64,000 bases of DNA from Astropecten irregularis (GCA_963971285.1 OZ020256.1:4094501-4158500); one strand, 5' to 3'; shown: positions 1 through 13,251, counted from the first letter of the stretch. Notes: a model not told the origin generated them from the letters alone. A program made the numbers and translations.

Positions 1-383
1 CGTGGCAGACACCCCCATCCCCCCATCCCAACCCCTCTCTCGTCTATCTTGTGTAGACATCTTAATTAACCAACTCGATCACCTTGCCATGGTTATGGTT
101 TCAGGCAGTGAAAGTCATACCTATAAGGCTACTTCAGGATCCATAAATGTCAACGTACACTTGATTAATTATAAGACTTCCTTGCTTTTTTTTCTTTCTC
201 CCTGTAAATTTCATGGAAACTGATTTGGTTTACCTTTTTTTCCCAGATGTGGCCTCTTGTATCTAAATGATTGTCCCTATAAAGCCAGATTTCTTTTTGC
301 CGATTCGCATAACCTTTATGATTGTCCCATGTCCGTAGATTAATTTTCCTGTTAATACCCAGATTATATCCCATATGCCCAGT

Positions 384-661
384 TGGGACCAATTTCATGG
401 GGTCTGTTACCCGTAAGCAAAAATGTTTCGCTTACGATAGCGTATTTCATGGGAGTGTCTTCTTTCTCGCAATGCTAAGCAAGGACTTTCTGCAGAATGC
501 ATATATATGACAGCCTGTTAGCAGAAAATAATCTTGGCTAGCCTAGAAATTCTTCGCTAAACCGAAAGTCTTGCTTACGGATTCCATGAAATAGATTTCG
601 CGTGTAGCAATGCTCGTAAGCACAAATACTAGGACGTGACAGATTCCATGAAATTGGGCCC
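384..661. repeat. Foldback element, family B (GGATTCCATGAAAT ends)
   Basis: Left end GGGACCAATTTCATGGGGTC and right end GATTCCATGAAATTGGGCCC are near inverted complements. The interior shares GCTTACGGATTCCATGAAAT with 32651-32943 and 62932-63195. It is MITE-like with no coding capacity. Confidence 0.7.
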
Positions 662-726
662 AGTTCCAAATTTATTTTCTCTTTTTCTTATGGTTATTCC
701 AAATACCCACTTCATGGCCTATGCCC

Positions 727-864
727 AAATAGCGCTGCTCACTTGCGCTAAAAATAGCACCGAACCTCAGACAAACATTGCAACGTGGCCATGCAAACGT
801 GTGGTGAGTGGAGGTGTGTGCGCGCGTGCATGCATGGTGTGATGTCATTAGTGTGGCACGCTAT
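727..864. repeat. Dispersed repeat, copy 1
   Basis: It matches 4822-4968 over about 140 bp, including the identical stretches CAGACAAACATTGCAACGTG and CCATGCAAACGTGTGGTGAG. The ends of both copies lie near the word AGCGCT/GGCGCT and ACGCTATT. Type unknown. Confidence 0.7.
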
Positions 865-1638
865 TAATTTCCTCAGTACCCAGATAATAAATACCTTATA
901 TACACAGCTGAGGGTATTAAGTTCATAAGAGTGTCTGACTTCGGGACTAACTCCAAAAGGCCAGTCACATGTGCAGCAGCATCAGTCAAGAATAGACTGC
1001 ACTTTATATAATCCCATCAGAAAAACCTGTTGATTCATCCACGGCTAAAGCCGTGTCCGAAACAGGTTTCCAGAGCTACGGCTATGTCTACATAGTCAGC
1101 GTGTTCAAATGCATTTGCAATGGGCCCAGACCTAGACCTAGCTCTAGGCAACTGGTTTCGGATGCAGCCTTAATAGTCAGAAATCCAGAAATCTAGTTTT
1201 CAGTTCCTCACAAATCTGGTTGTCATCACATCATGCTTGTCATACTTAATACAGCTGATTCGTTATAAACACCTTGTTCTCAAACTTATTCAAACGTCAC
1301 ATCTTTTTTTTCCCTTTCTTTTTTTTGGTTGGCTGACAAATTGATATCACAGTCCTGGGATTGGGGATACAGGAATAGAGCAACTGTTTCCTCTTCTGCA
1401 AGAGGCTGTCCGATAGCACATTAAGGGGGGACATTCCAGGAGGGATATCTAGGATTTAGCGGAATTACGGCTGAGAAGTCGAGCCCCCTGCGAAAAAATA
1501 GAAAAGAACCCCTGACCTTTTAGAGAAGGGAGCACTTCGCACAGGTACAGAGCCTGGCATGAAATTGCCTTCCCCTGCGACAAGTATTATTGATATCCAG
1601 CATCTATAATGGGAGCATTCAGCACCTAGGTAGCCCAG

Positions 1639-1725
1639 GGGCCAATTTCATATAGCTGTTAAATTGCTTAGCACAAAATGGCAAATTCTTGTGCTAAGCA
1701 GAGCTGTGAAATTAGACCCTGGAGT
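1639..1725. repeat. Short foldback, family A (TAAGC type)
   Basis: GGGGCCAATTTCATATAGCT at the left is mirrored by GAGCTGTGAAATTAGACCC at the right, with TTGCTTAGCAC and GTGCTAAGCAG inside. It is an internally deleted copy of the family seen at 17081-17330. Confidence 0.65.
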
Positions 1726-2076
1726 CTCAAGTCTTAAAGCCTAATATGAGTTGAATTTGAATCGTGCTCAGACTTGGTTCAGTTTCAAGTTCTTTTGCCA
1801 AATTAAAGTCCGTCCGCTGAGAGCAATGTTGCTGTGTCATGGTAAGGGGGAAGCTTCAAGATTAGTCTGGTGCCCTTGCTGCCCTTCTGCAACCACTTGG
1901 GAACAGTTAAACAGTTTATTGGAGTCCAGCGTCCATTCAAAATTTTTTGTGACAGATCTGTCCTGAATCGGGGGTTAGCAAACCCAGAATTTCCTCCCAA
2001 CATACCATGGTATCTTATACTTATTAATGTGTTTTTCCCTTTTTCTCTCCTCTTCATATTTTCTCCCATCGATCAG

Positions 2077-2216
2077 AATGACAAGAACGTGAAAGCGTTG
2101 ATGTACTTCGATGCCGTATTATCCTTCATCCTGTGCGGGAATTCCATGGAGAATGATTTACTCGTACCGGACGAGAAAGCGAGTACCATGTATTCAGAGA
2201 CCTGCGACATTATTAA
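2077..2216 (+). CDS. AFF exon: start of the recognisable C-terminal homology domain
   Basis: It follows a pyrimidine-rich acceptor ending in CAG at 2074-2076 and is read in phase 0. It encodes NVKALMYFDAVLSFILCGN, then a short insert and TMYSETCDII, the first helices of the AFF C-terminal domain. The donor is GTGAGT at 2217. Confidence 0.85.
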
Positions 2217-5200
2217 GTGAGTGTTCACGGGAATTGAAACGTTTTCAGAAAATCTGAGGAGTATGTCTTCTTTAGATCATACTTTAAAGCTGCACTGTCC
2301 ATTTTTGGACACTTGTCCTTTTGATCAGCGAGGGGTTTCATTTTCAAGAAGCTGCTGGCCTGGGCTCGATTTCACCAAACTCAACTTACAATCAATTGTA
2401 GGACTTATGCATTGCAGTCCTACATATTATAGGCCCCCTATGATGGGTTATCCTTCGTATCTTGATTAATGATCGATCCTAGGGCTTTGTGAAATCAATC
2501 ACAGAGCTGCTAAGCATAGAAAAAGTTGCTGTCGTACAGAAAGTGGCTTAAAACTAAGCACCAATGTGCTCTAGGAATTGGGGTTAGTAACTCTTCTTGG
2601 CCAAGTAAAATATTTACATACTTTGTAATTTTTTACTTTATATTTTTTTTCACTTTTCACAACTTTTGTTGTGGCACTGGCTTATCTTGTATAAAATTGT
2701 TGTGCAATTGCGGCAATGTTATTGGGCCCTCTTCCCATGCACAACGGCATTAATAAAAACGGAACTGCTCCCAACATTATGATGAAGACAACACTACCTG
2801 CCTTATTCTCCAGTCACCCAAGCCCCCACCCCACCCCCTCTCTCCCCCTCCCTCCCTCCAATACTGACAGGGATTATTAATTAACTAATTAGGCGACATT
2901 AGAATAACATCCCTAAACATAAACACATCACCGTCCGAGTTTGAAGTAGGACAAGGACAAAAACAGGTCATCTTTTGAGATATGACACAAGGCAGATTGA
3001 CCGGATATGTTATTAATTTTTTAAGCCAAGATGACAAAAGTCACAACTAAATATTTTCTTGTCCACCCGCAATCACGTAGAGCAAAATGTGAAAAGAAAA
3101 GTTTGTGGATTTTGGGGTAAAAAAGCTTCAGACAGGATACACACCATGAAGGATTTTCCAGGGGAAAAGTCTGAATAAGTTCAGCGACGTTTCTTTTGTT
3201 AATACATGTGATCAAGAAGTTGCTTTTTCAGAGACATGGAAAACGGCAAGATCGGTTCCGTGCATGTACAACAAGGGCCTGTTTGTTTCACACACAAGAT
3301 CATGGATCCTGCTGATCAGGATCCCATTTTAGCACATCCTGCATGGGACGTGGATCCGCAGATCTGAGATCCCGTGCCTTAAACAAACAGTTCTGTTCTG
3401 GGTTCTGATTCAGTGAAGGAGATATTGATCCATATAAGATATCTAAATATTCATATGAAACGTACCAGAGAGTTTGTAAATATTATACATCCAGGATCGA
3501 GGCTGACAACCTGTTGGTATTATTCAACAGAAGACAGATTTGATAGAATTTGTTTTTGTCTTTCGGGCTAGCAGGTTAGGAATTTGGCCCTCGATCGAGC
3601 ACAGAGCTTTCTCTACTCTAAAGGCGCGCTTTTCTCAAAATTAATTGAGTCATCATTTTGCAAAAGGGACCGATGCCAGGCCCTCAGTGAAATCCTAGTC
3701 TGGAGATACACTTTAATTACAGTTTTGTGTCCCAATCCTTTTTCCCACTTTCTTGCCTCCAGATTCATCTTGAAATTCAAAGGCAGTCACTTAAACCAAG
3801 ATGCGCTGAGCATGGACAAGAAGCTAGCAGTATTATGGTGAGTTGAGACCATGTGCGCACGTCACCAAAAAGAAAAAAGAAGAAAAGAAATGTAACCACA
3901 TTTTTCTGTGTTAACACCTTTATTGATGCATTAATCTCTTTATAATGATAGGACTTGTTTCGATGGGTTTTTTTTCTTTGGTTGAAATGATAATCTTTGA
4001 TATCCTGAGGTGCACAAAGACTTCCCAAGTGAGATCTACCATGCTAAAAGATCTATCCTTGAAACAAAGATTACATCCTTCGGCGACAGTGGAAGACAAG
4101 AAAAATAGGTCGTGGGACGATTTGACTTTAAACCTCCACGTCTTTTTTGTCCTTGTATTGCAGCCACCGTTGCCAGGGGCTACTGTACATGAAGATGTTC
4201 AAGATGAAGAAAGCCTCGGGGATGAAACATGCCAGGGTGCTCGGAGAGCACTTCAAAAACTCTTCCAAATCGCAGCAGGCTGCCCAGGTTCCCTCGCCGT
4301 GGAACTCGTCCAAGTAAGTTTGGCCTCGGGGGAGGTGGTGTTGGAGAGGGGTCTCCAAATTGAAATTGAAAAACCTTTATGAATCACTGCGATTTCCTTC
4401 CTTGCATGTTGGCATTATTGCTTTGGAGGTCTGTTGAGAGGAGTTTTAGACGTTTTCATTTTTGTTGTGGAGAAATGGCCCTGGCATGTTCTCAGAGTCA
4501 ACATGCTTTAGCTCTCCGGGGGCTTGAACGTCATCACTCCAGCAGAGGTGGAATTTGACTGGAGTGCACCATGCCATTGCCATGGTTTTCGGAGGCTTGC
4601 ACCACACTGAAGCAAAGAGGACAATTAATTGCCTCCCAGTCCATTGCCGTGGTGATCTTTGACTTGCTCTCACGTCACATTCTGTGAGAAGAATCAGCCG
4701 TAACCCAAGGGAAGCCAGAATGACGGTATTTCATGTTCAGGCCGTACCGATGGTGGGTGACCACCGTTTCATCTGGTCTGGGTTTGCTGCTCTGATAATT
4801 AATCAAATGAATACTCACAATGGCGCTGCGCACTCATTCTAAAAATAGCACCGAATCTCAGACAAACATTGCAACGTGGCCATGCAAACGTGTGGTGAGT
4901 GGAAGCATGAGTGGAAGTATGTGTGCGCGTCGCGCGTGGTGTGACGTCATTAGTGCGGAACGCTATTCAGCTGAATGAAGTTCATTTCACAATTATATCC
5001 ATGATCTAGCCTCAAACTGACACAATGAACACCTGGATGTGAAACTTCTGATTCTTTCGTTTAGATTTTAACTCAAAATTTCAGCTTTTTTGTATACCTA
5101 CTCTGTAAAGGATTTTTTTCCGTGGTGTTTTCAGATTTGTGTGTGTGTGGCCACTCACATCCCTGTGAGCATCAAATAAGATGATGTGGGAAAAGGGGTT

Positions 5201-6674
5201 AGGTTAATATACCAAATCTTTCTGAAGTGGTTCCCTTTTTTTGACAGTGGAAATGAATTTTGAAAGTGACCAGCAGTACATCAAAGGTCTTGATTTCTAA
5301 TTCTCAAAAAACGTTTGGGTTGACAGTGGAAAGTACAGCATAGGACTACAATAAGTCTTTTAAGATTTTACCATTTGAATCTGTTGGTGTAGCCTCAGCA
5401 GAAGTTGCTACCAGACATGCATGAGCTCTCTCAAGCATTGGGCACTCCCCTCTGGCCAATACGGCCCACGCTGCTCGACTAATGTGATGTTTCTTGTTGC
5501 TCTACCCAAGCAGGTATACAGGGACGCCCTCCCCCATGTCCCCTACGCCGTCCCCCGCCGGTAGTGTGGGCTCCGTGGGCAGCCTTGGCTCACAGGGCAG
5601 CAACAACGGAGACGCCGGTATCGGTAGCGGCAACGCCCTGCCCCTGTCCTCCTTGCCCCAGGCCCAGCCGCACAGCAAGCTGACCAACGGCATGCCCCAC
5701 ATCATGTCCTCGCCGGCCAACGTCTCGGTGCCCCAGCGCATCGTGAACATGATGTCCACCTTCATACAGAATTCAACCTATGGGTACTATGGCCTGGACT
5801 TCTGGGAGCAGGCAGATGCTCTGGCCCAAGAAAATATAGGTGGGTAACCAAAATAAATCTGGTTTTAATAAAGGACACATGCTGAAAATCCCATCCCCAA
5901 ATATCAATTACATGTAGGGGAGGCCACAGTCAACTCAACTTCATAGTGGGAACTCAGTCTCCCAACTTGCTTCAAGTCCAAAGCAAAAATGCTTCTGGGT
6001 GCTAGCCAGCAATGGATTTTGGCATTTGTCTTTGCCTGTCTTTAGAGTGTCCTGTTGCATTTTATATTCTGATATGAAGCAGCTGTATTGAATTGCTCTC
6101 TTGTTTGTTCAACATCCAGTACATTACATTTAATAAGGATATATTAATTTTCCCCATAAACCTGTCTGTACCGTTGACAGGGCTTTGACAAGTAGACATG
6201 TTCTTGTGCCAAGTCATGTTGTTTTCTTTCCCCTGCTCACATGTCCACCCCACCTGGGGCAAATTTCATAGAGCTGCTTAAGCACAAAAATTTGCTTAAG
6301 CATGAAACGTCTTCCTCGATCAAACAGGATAACCAACCAAATGTTCAAGTGATGTTTACTGCTTTTGACTTGTATTCGGCCATTGTTTGCTGAGCATATA
6401 ACATTCACAAGTGGTTTTGACTGCCATACGGATTTTATTTGCCAATGTTTTTGGTGCTTAGGCAAATTTTGGTGCTTAAGCAGCTCTATGAAATTGCCAA
6501 ATTGGCTCCTGTCTTACTTCTGTCTTTTTTTAATCTCACTCTCTTTCTCTCTCTCACTCTGCAGAGTTTTTCCAGGAGTTGGACTGTGAGTTTGGCCATC
6601 TGACTCTGCACAGTAGCACCCTGGACCTGGTGCGCTATGCGAGGCTGGGCCTCAGTAAGCTCAAGAACTCGTGA
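2077..6674 (+). CDS. AF4/FMR2 family (AFF/lilliputian-like) protein, C-terminal part, five exons
   Basis: This is the 3' end of an AFF-family gene. The family scaffolds the super elongation complex (P-TEFb, ELL, ENL/AF9) in the nucleus, and its C-terminal homology domain mediates dimerisation. Exons are 2077-2216, 3763-3837, 4164-4313, 5514-5839 and 6565-6674. All borders are GT-AG and the phases join (2, 2, 2, 1, stop), giving 266 residues and TGA at 6672-6674. Family signatures include ALMYFDAVLSFI and TMYSET in exon 1, DKKLAVL in exon 2, HFKNSSK in exon 3, TPSPMSPTPSP in exon 4, and ELDCEFGHLTLHSS with LVRYARLGL in exon 5. The 5' part of the gene lies outside the window. Invertebrates usually have a single AFF gene, so no vertebrate paralogue number is assigned. 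Family identity is very likely; exact splice sites are by eye. Confidence 0.9.
2362..2500. repeat. Foldback element, family C (TCGATTTCACCAAA ends)
   Basis: Ends GGGCTCGATTTCACCAAACT and GGGCTTTGTGAAATCAATC flank an inner inverted repeat around GGACTTATGCATTGCAGTCC. Related copies lie at 10327-10555, 38919-39065 and 60632-60770. Confidence 0.65.
3275..3390. repeat. Foldback element with GGATCC core, copy 1
   Basis: GGGCCTGTTTGTTTCACAC at the left and CCTTAAACAAACAG at the right are inverted. The inside is rich in GGATCC/GATCC palindromes. It is related to the stronger copy at 25182-25331. Confidence 0.55.
3763..3837 (+). CDS. AFF exon: KFKG...DKKLAVL segment
   Basis: The acceptor is TTGCCTCCAG and the donor GTGAGT at 3838. 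The reading frame continues from the previous exon (phase 2 to 2). DKKLAVL matches the conserved family helix that precedes the tyrosine- and cysteine-rich repeat. Confidence 0.85.
4164..4313 (+). CDS. AFF exon: helical core of the C-terminal homology domain
   Basis: The acceptor is TATTGCAG at 4156-4163 and the donor GTAAGT at 4314. It encodes CQGLLYMKMFKMKK, EHFKNSSK and then APSPW-like VPSPWNSS. The TPR-like helix followed by a serine/proline linker is typical of AFF proteins. Confidence 0.88.
4822..4968. repeat. Dispersed repeat, copy 2
   Basis: Second copy of the 727-864 repeat, lying in the intron between AFF exons 3 and 4 and ending with GTGTGACGTCATTAGTGCGG. TGACGTCA is a CREB/ATF-type site; whether that matters is unknown. 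Confidence 0.7.
5514..5839 (+). CDS. AFF exon: Ser/Pro/Gly linker plus dimerisation helices
   Basis: The exon opens with TPSPMSPTPSP and a serine- and glycine-rich linker (GSVGSVGSLGSQGS), then VPQRIVNMMSTFIQNS and WEQADALAQEN, which belong to the final helices of the family domain. It is clearly more GC-rich than the surrounding introns. The donor is GTGGGT at 5840. Confidence 0.88.
6256..6510. repeat. Foldback element, family A (TTAAGC type), in the AFF intron
   Basis: GGGGCAAATTTCATAGAGCT followed by GCTTAAGCAC at the left; TGCTTAAGCAGCTCTATGAA at the right. The interior (TTCCTCGATCAAACAGGATA) matches other TTAAGC-type copies. Confidence 0.75.
6565..6674 (+). CDS. AFF last coding exon with stop
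   Basis: A long CT tract and CTCTGCAG precede the exon. It encodes EFFQELDCEFGHLTLHSS, then LDLVRYARLGLSKLKNS and TGA. Human AFF proteins end on the same conserved segment, so the true C terminus lies here. Confidence 0.9.
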
Positions 6675-7370
6675 CTGGCACCCCCTTTCCCGTCAGACCC
6701 ATTTCATTCCGCCACATCTCAGCCGGCCCGCAGAGGGCGCCCTTCGTGAGACTCGGGGGGGAACAGCAACGCACTTCCAAGGCGCCAAGTGTGTGGTTCC
6801 ATTTGTTTTGATTTTTTTTTAATAATGTAATGCACTCGTTCTGCTTTTGGGGTCAGGGGTCGTTGGGATGATGGAGACCATCAACTCAGAGTTCTTTCCC
6901 TGGAATGAGACCTCTACGCCTTGCTCCTGCAAGCCAAGACAAGACAAGCCAAGACAAGCCCAGACCCCCAGAGACAACCAGAGGCACACATCTGCATTCA
7001 AAATGCACAGATCACTTCTCTGTCTACCGATAGTATACTTAACCCCACTCCAACCACTAACACCCTTTCCCCTGAGCTATCCTCCTCGACAGTAGAGGTT
7101 GGTGACACTCACCCGAGGGGAACAAGTTTGATCCTGCGCATGATGCTTCGATGTCTCTGTATGTAAGCAGTGACGCAGGCAATGACCTTTGAACTTCTCA
7201 ACTCAACTCTGCACCGTATGCTATAAAGGAGCCCAAATGTACACCAATAATGCAACACAAAGTAGCTTCATAAGATGTCCATTTCGTCATTTACTGGAAA
7301 GTTCACACAGGAAAGAGAAAAGAGTCCTAATCGTTATATTTGTTATTCTTGGGGGTTGTTCTTGATATCA

Positions 7371-7705
7371 TTAAGCCCTGTCTGCACTGGACTTTATTTT
7401 TTCGGGGGTTTCACCGAGCCGATGTGTGAAAGAAATGGGCCAATATTACCGTGCATGCGTGGAAGAATTACTAAGCTGTCAATACAAGGCTCATGAGGGT
7501 ACCCGACTCGCACTGTCCGCAACAGACTTTCCGTCTCGGAAATTCTTCCTGGGCAGAAGTTGGTTGATAGAAATGCCCGCGCGGGTCGGGAAAACTTACT
7601 GAGAGGAAGACATCCCGAGATGTCCACACTGGACTTAAAATGGGTAAAGTACCCAGCGTCTCGGTAACTTTGCACCCAAAAAAGTCCAGTGCGGACAGGG
7701 CTTAA
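7371..7705. repeat. Foldback element with TTAAGCCCTGTC ends
   Basis: TTAAGCCCTGTCTGCACTGG at the left is inverted as CCAGTGCGGACAGGGCTTAA at the right. It has a non-coding interior and lies within the putative AFF 3' UTR. Confidence 0.7.
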
Positions 7706-8407
7706 GAAGTTGAGATTACGTTGGTCTTGGTCTTTCCTGCCGTGACGGTAAACCTCAGTCATACTATTGAGGAATGCCCACCATTAGTTGCTTGTGGTAA
7801 GCGTAGGTCAGTAAATGGAGTAGCCTTTCAGCAAGTCTTCATTGAAAGTGGGCAATACATGTAGGTTTGAATAGCTGATTCGCATTGCACTGTATGCACT
7901 ACATCACGTTGTAGAAAAAACAGAACGAGAAAAAAGCACAAGAAACTTGAACTTTACGTCCTGCAGGTGCGATGACATCACAGACGAAATTGCATTATTT
8001 TTCCATAGCAACCTACTTGTGTCAAATTTCTTTTTAATTTTGTACTTCGTGTGCCAATTCGCATCAAAACGCACACAATTTAAACAATTGAAGCTATGAA
8101 AACCATTTCTTAAAGTATTTTATTTTTGATTTGTTTTTTATTTCTATTTTTGGAGGGTTAGCAGAACAGGGAACTGTATAAGACAGGGAGCTTAATATTT
8201 CTTGAAGAATTGATTATCATAGATTTGATTTCATTTCAGCGTAACACAATCTCAACTCACCTGCTTTAAGAACGAGGCAGAACTAGAAAAACAAAAAACA
8301 CGTCTCGGTAGAATATATGTTGTTTTCCATTCCTTTGCCTTGAAACAAGCTAGACAATACAAAACTTTTGCCAAAAAAAAAACACGAAAAAGAAATCGAA
8401 ACAGCTC

Positions 8408-8480
8408 ATTATAATATGTATGTATATAAATATACACATATATATAAAGTTATATATGTGTGTATTTATTTATATATAAA
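8408..8480. repeat. AT-rich simple sequence
   Basis: Runs of TATATA, TATGTATGTATA and ATTTATTTATATATA with no other structure. Confidence 0.7.
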
Positions 8481-10326
8481 CCCGCAAAGAAGTGTGGTCC
8501 GCACATTTTTATCGTGTGCTAAATGTGTCTTGTAAGTTGTTCATATTTTTCTTAAAACAAATTTAAAAATTAAGATAAAACTCTCCAAGTGCACTGTAAA
8601 AAATTTTCAATCGTATCACGCTGTGTTGAATAGCGTCGATGATGAATATAGTATAAATAACTTTATATTACGCAGAGTTGCGATATATATTATGAATTGT
8701 AATGTAATTATTCTTTGATATTTTTGCTAAGACGGTAATATATTATTCAATTTGGGGAGGGGGGGTCCCTACCAGTGAATAATTCGCTCATTAAGAGCGA
8801 AGGAACTTTTTTCACACATGAGATAATAATTGTACCGGGTTCGAAGCCCACCAATTTCTAAGATAATGAACGTGCCCACAGTGTGTTTTTTTCCATTTTG
8901 TTTGAAGAGCAGTCCTTAGACTTTGCTAACGATTCAGATGAGTTGAACTATTTGACAAGGCTGAGTTGATTTCACAAACTGTCTTAGGAAATAATTCTAC
9001 CCCGTCAGATTTGTGTACCCTACAAAACCAGTCACTGTCCGTAAAACCAGAATGTATTTATTGGCCTCAGGCTAAAAGAAGATAAATTCTAATTTGCGAG
9101 TGAAAATATTCCAGCTGTGCATTATGATCTTGTCATTTGGAATATTCCAATTGATTTCAGTATAAAATTCAATCTATTGGTGGTATTTTATTCATAGGAA
9201 TTTTTTCTTCTTTTATTATTTTTTTTCCTGACTTATGAACCTCAAAGATGGTATAGCGCCCTCTATAGTCCAGTGATCAGCTCAATTTTTGTTTAGCGTG
9301 TGGTTCTGTGTGCTGATGCTTGCATTTTGTGTCCATGCTTACCAGATTTCTGTGCTAAGCAGATATTTGTGATTCCCTCCGCATTTCTGTCATTGAACTT
9401 CTAAGCAGGAATGTACTTTTCAGCAAACTTACCTGCTAAGCAAGAACAAAGTTAGCTGTGAACCCAGTAAGCAAGCAATGCCGGCTGAAAAGTTAATTTT
9501 GTATTTGCAAAGCAAAATTTACTTTTTTTTTTCTTCCTTTTTTTTTTTTCTTTTTTTTTCCCAAGCCAGTTTGTGTACTAAGCAGCTCTTTGAGACATAG
9601 GCCCATAGTACGACGATGTGGACAAAATGCCGGATCATACAATGTCCAACACCATATTAGCTAAGCCATTAATTAAAAATTCATCTTATTGGCACGTCCA
9701 ACCCAGTCAGGATTTATAAATCAAGTCCAGTCATGTGACCAATTTCTTCTTCTTTTTCCCCCTTCCTCTGATATTTATTAATCTCCGATTGACTCAGAAT
9801 TATACAAACCTGAAAATGGTGATATATTGCTAACTGCGGAGGTATTGCTATTTTCGGAATTCCAAAAGGGGAACTTCAGTTGAATATCAGTAAAAAATAT
9901 AAAATTGAAGTCAAGGTTTTTAATAAAAATTCTTCCCTTATAAAAAGAAAAATGCCAAATTATCATTATCTGCTCTTCCACTTCCAAAGAAGTAAGAAAA
10001 GGTTCTTTCCAACATATTTTATTTTTGATTTCCAAAGTTTAGTGACATATGAGGACTTGAGACACTTCAAAAATGTCGTCTTCTGTTATTAGTTTTTCCT
10101 TTCCTTTTCTTTTTTCAAAGAAAGGATCTCCCCCAACATGTTTCCAAGATTGACGAGTTCAAACTACTAAACAAATTTCTTCCATGAAAGTTTTTCTCTT
10201 AGAAGAAAATCATATGACTAGTCTCCAAGTAGAGGAGGGGGGAAATAGAGGAAGAAAAAGGCTCATGACATTAGGATAGCACTGGAAAATAACATCAACT
10301 TCTTGTTCATAACAGCCAATGGAGCC

Positions 10327-10555
10327 AGGGGTCGATTTTTCGAAGCCCTACGATCAATCGTAACTTGAGTTACGAAGGATAACCCATCGTATCTTACGTA
10401 GGACTGCAATGCATCATAAGTCCTGCGATTGATAGTAAGTTAAGAAAGGGAAGTTTTGCGGAGACACCATGTTTACCGGTAAACTCTTTTCTAGAAATGT
10501 GGTTCTGACAAGAACAGGTGATAGTAAGTTACGATGAGTTTGGTGAAATAGACCC
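10327..10555. repeat. Foldback element, family C
   Basis: GGGGTCGATTTTTCGAAGCC at the left and TTTGGTGAAATAGACCCC at the right, with CATCGTATCTTACGTAGGAC and its partner inside. A second internal copy of GATAGTAAGTTACGATGAG suggests an insertion or duplication. Confidence 0.6.
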
Positions 10556-13251
10556 CATGAGTAGTAGACTGGTACCCAGTCCCTTCTTTGTTTTTGTCTT
10601 TAATTAACAGAACAAGGCTCCGGTCGAGAGTAGTCAAAACCCAGCAAGAAGACAAACTGGAATTTGGGAAGTTGTTGTAGAGGTGATGGTTGCAGCATGC
10701 CATTGAATAAGTCCAAATTCAACTCATTGGAATAAGACATTTATTCTACACGACATAAGTCTTCTTGTGATGAAACCTAAAAAAAAAAAAAAATCACTGG
10801 AAAACCACAATCCGCTTTTTTAGTATCAAATATCAAGTGATCTGTAAAAAAAAATTTATTTCCAGATCATTGAAAAAAACAATTTTTTTTGAAGATGAAG
10901 CGGAAATCATGTCAAAAAAGTCTAATTCTTTTTAGTGTTATGTCTGTATGTTTTGTTTTTATACACATATTAATTGAGATTTCCCGTAATGATTATTAAA
11001 AAAAATCAACACAAAACAAACTTTTTTAGGTTAAAAGTATTCAAGTATTTAAGCAGCTGTGTAAGTTAATGTGTTGATGATTATGCACACACACAAAATT
11101 GACAAAACAAATCACGTTTTTTAATAGATTATATACAGTGTTGGTACTTTTTACAGCACATGCGTAATCATATTATACAACGATGGTACATTACTGTCCA
11201 GAATTTCTACAGATGATACAACTGTGGTATAAGTGTTGATGCCAGTACCAAAAAGAAACATGGCCGTTCCAACACACAAATAAAAAGTTAAAACTGTATG
11301 GGCGGGGCTTACATCCCTTCTAAGGATTTACAACATCATATTTTTAGTTTCCTTTTTTGTGTGAATTATGTACTTATATACTTTCAGGGAAGAATTGAAA
11401 ATGATGTCTTTTATCTCCCCCATTTAAAAGGAAGACTTCAGTATTTGCAATCAATTTTTCAAAATTAAACTGATTTTTTTTTTTTATATAACAATGGAAA
11501 AAGTATGTTGAGTTGTATCGTTTACAAAAAAACTTTCATTTGAAATGAAAACCAAAGTATTAATTGCACTTCATTTAAGGTTATCATTTGGTTTTTAATC
11601 ATGAATTTCTTAATGCCATGCCTCGTTACAAATTTAAACGAGTTGACGAAGAAAGCACATGCTGTTATGTAAGTTTCTTGTTGGGAACATGATATTGCCT
11701 TAATACCATTTTATAATATATAAGATACATGTATAATGTAAACATAGGCCAAGACCCACTTAAATTGTGTCCGAAAGTACACTCTAAAAAAAATCATGTC
11801 TTGTGAAGTTTAAACACTAATATGAGTAGAAATTTCAAAGAAATGCTCGCACTTAGAAGACATCGTTTTGAAAAAGTATTGGCTTATAATGTGATACACA
11901 ACGAATAATGTACTAATGGTTTTAAATTGTTTTCTAAATCCTGCTCACAAAACTGCCCTTGTTACATTTGTTTTTCTTCAAAATATGGATTTGCGGATCT
12001 GAATACAAAGAGAGGGTAATATCCCAGAGGAAAAGCTGGCTTTTTCAATCTCAGTTTGCGACAAATCGGATATTTTTTGGTCGTTGTTGAAAATAGGCCT
12101 ATCACATCAGGCCTTGCATTAACTTTATTTCCTGGCTAGCCCATCTGGCAAGCTTATTTCAGATTTGTCTTGCCCGCTTATATATTTACTAGTCCATACA
12201 TAATTCATCCATACCTTAACATGTATAAGGTAACTTCTTTCTTTCTTTTACTGGCCCGCTGGGCAATCAAGGAAGTGAATCTAGCTAGCCCAAAGTGGTT
12301 TTTGCTCGACATTGTATGCCGGGCTCGTACTATTCCAAGCCCTGCACATAGTGGCCATATTGCAAGGGGCGTTGCCTTGACCTACTATTTGTGAGGCTCA
12401 AGCAGACCCTTTGTGCTCTTGGGTGACTGGGCCAGCTCAACCAAAGTCTTGATTTGCCTTGAATACCGGTACCGGTAATAATCATGGTTGATGTAACATG
12501 CCCCTCCTGATTTGGGGCCATAACAAAATGTGAGCACCTTTTGGCATGCAACGTTTTTTAGGGTCAGGGTGTAGGGTCCAGATTACGCTTGACAACCCGT
12601 GAAGCATTCAGTTGTCGTAATTTTCTCTGCGCTTGACGTGTTGTATAGAAATACAGTCATCACCTTGTACGCGTCGCTATTTTCTTAAGAGAGGTCCTCA
12701 GAATTAGGTTGGTAATTTCATGCACCCATGTCATCATGTACAAGTTTATCACAAAGCGCCCTCTCGAGACAGAAAACTAAAATAATGTGTATATTATTGC
12801 AAAGAGTCTTTTTCGATGGGAACTTTAAAAACAAAATTATTTCCTTTCATAAAAAATAAGTGCCTATACCACCATGAATTTCTAAATATGGTCAAATAGA
12901 CTTTAACAGTATGAGAACCGTGAAAAATGTTCTTAACCAAAAACAACAATTGCATTTAACAATCACCTTTTTAGTTTTTGTTAGAGATTTTGTTTTGGTG
13001 TTTTTGGTTGTTTTTGTTTTCATAAAGGCCCCCTAAAGCGATCAGTGAAAAATATGTTGATAAATATTTGACTCAACTTTATGCAGTATCCACAAAAGCT
13101 GTTAAAATTGATTCAAAGAATGTGTTTTGATATCCTTGTACTGCCTCATGCTAAAAACCAAAACTTAGACAACACTAACAACAGCAACTGCAAGTATGAC
13201 ATCATACTCTGCTTAGCAATTGGGATTGATCTTACACTTAAGATCAGTCTT

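Larger units (their letters stand above)
1..2076. other. Intron or upstream part of the AFF gene; no coding exon recognised
   Basis: The stretch lies upstream of the first AFF exon I can support and is AT-rich. It holds a foldback element at 384-661, one copy of a dispersed repeat at 727-864 and a small foldback at 1639-1725. The preceding AFF exon, expected to carry the start of the C-terminal homology domain, was looked for and not found, so it is either very short or outside the window. Confidence 0.5.

Noticed and set aside
1870..2076. Coding continuation upstream of the first AFF exon
   Set aside because: The frame is open but the residues do not match the family, and a pyrimidine-rich CAG acceptor sits at 2074-2076.
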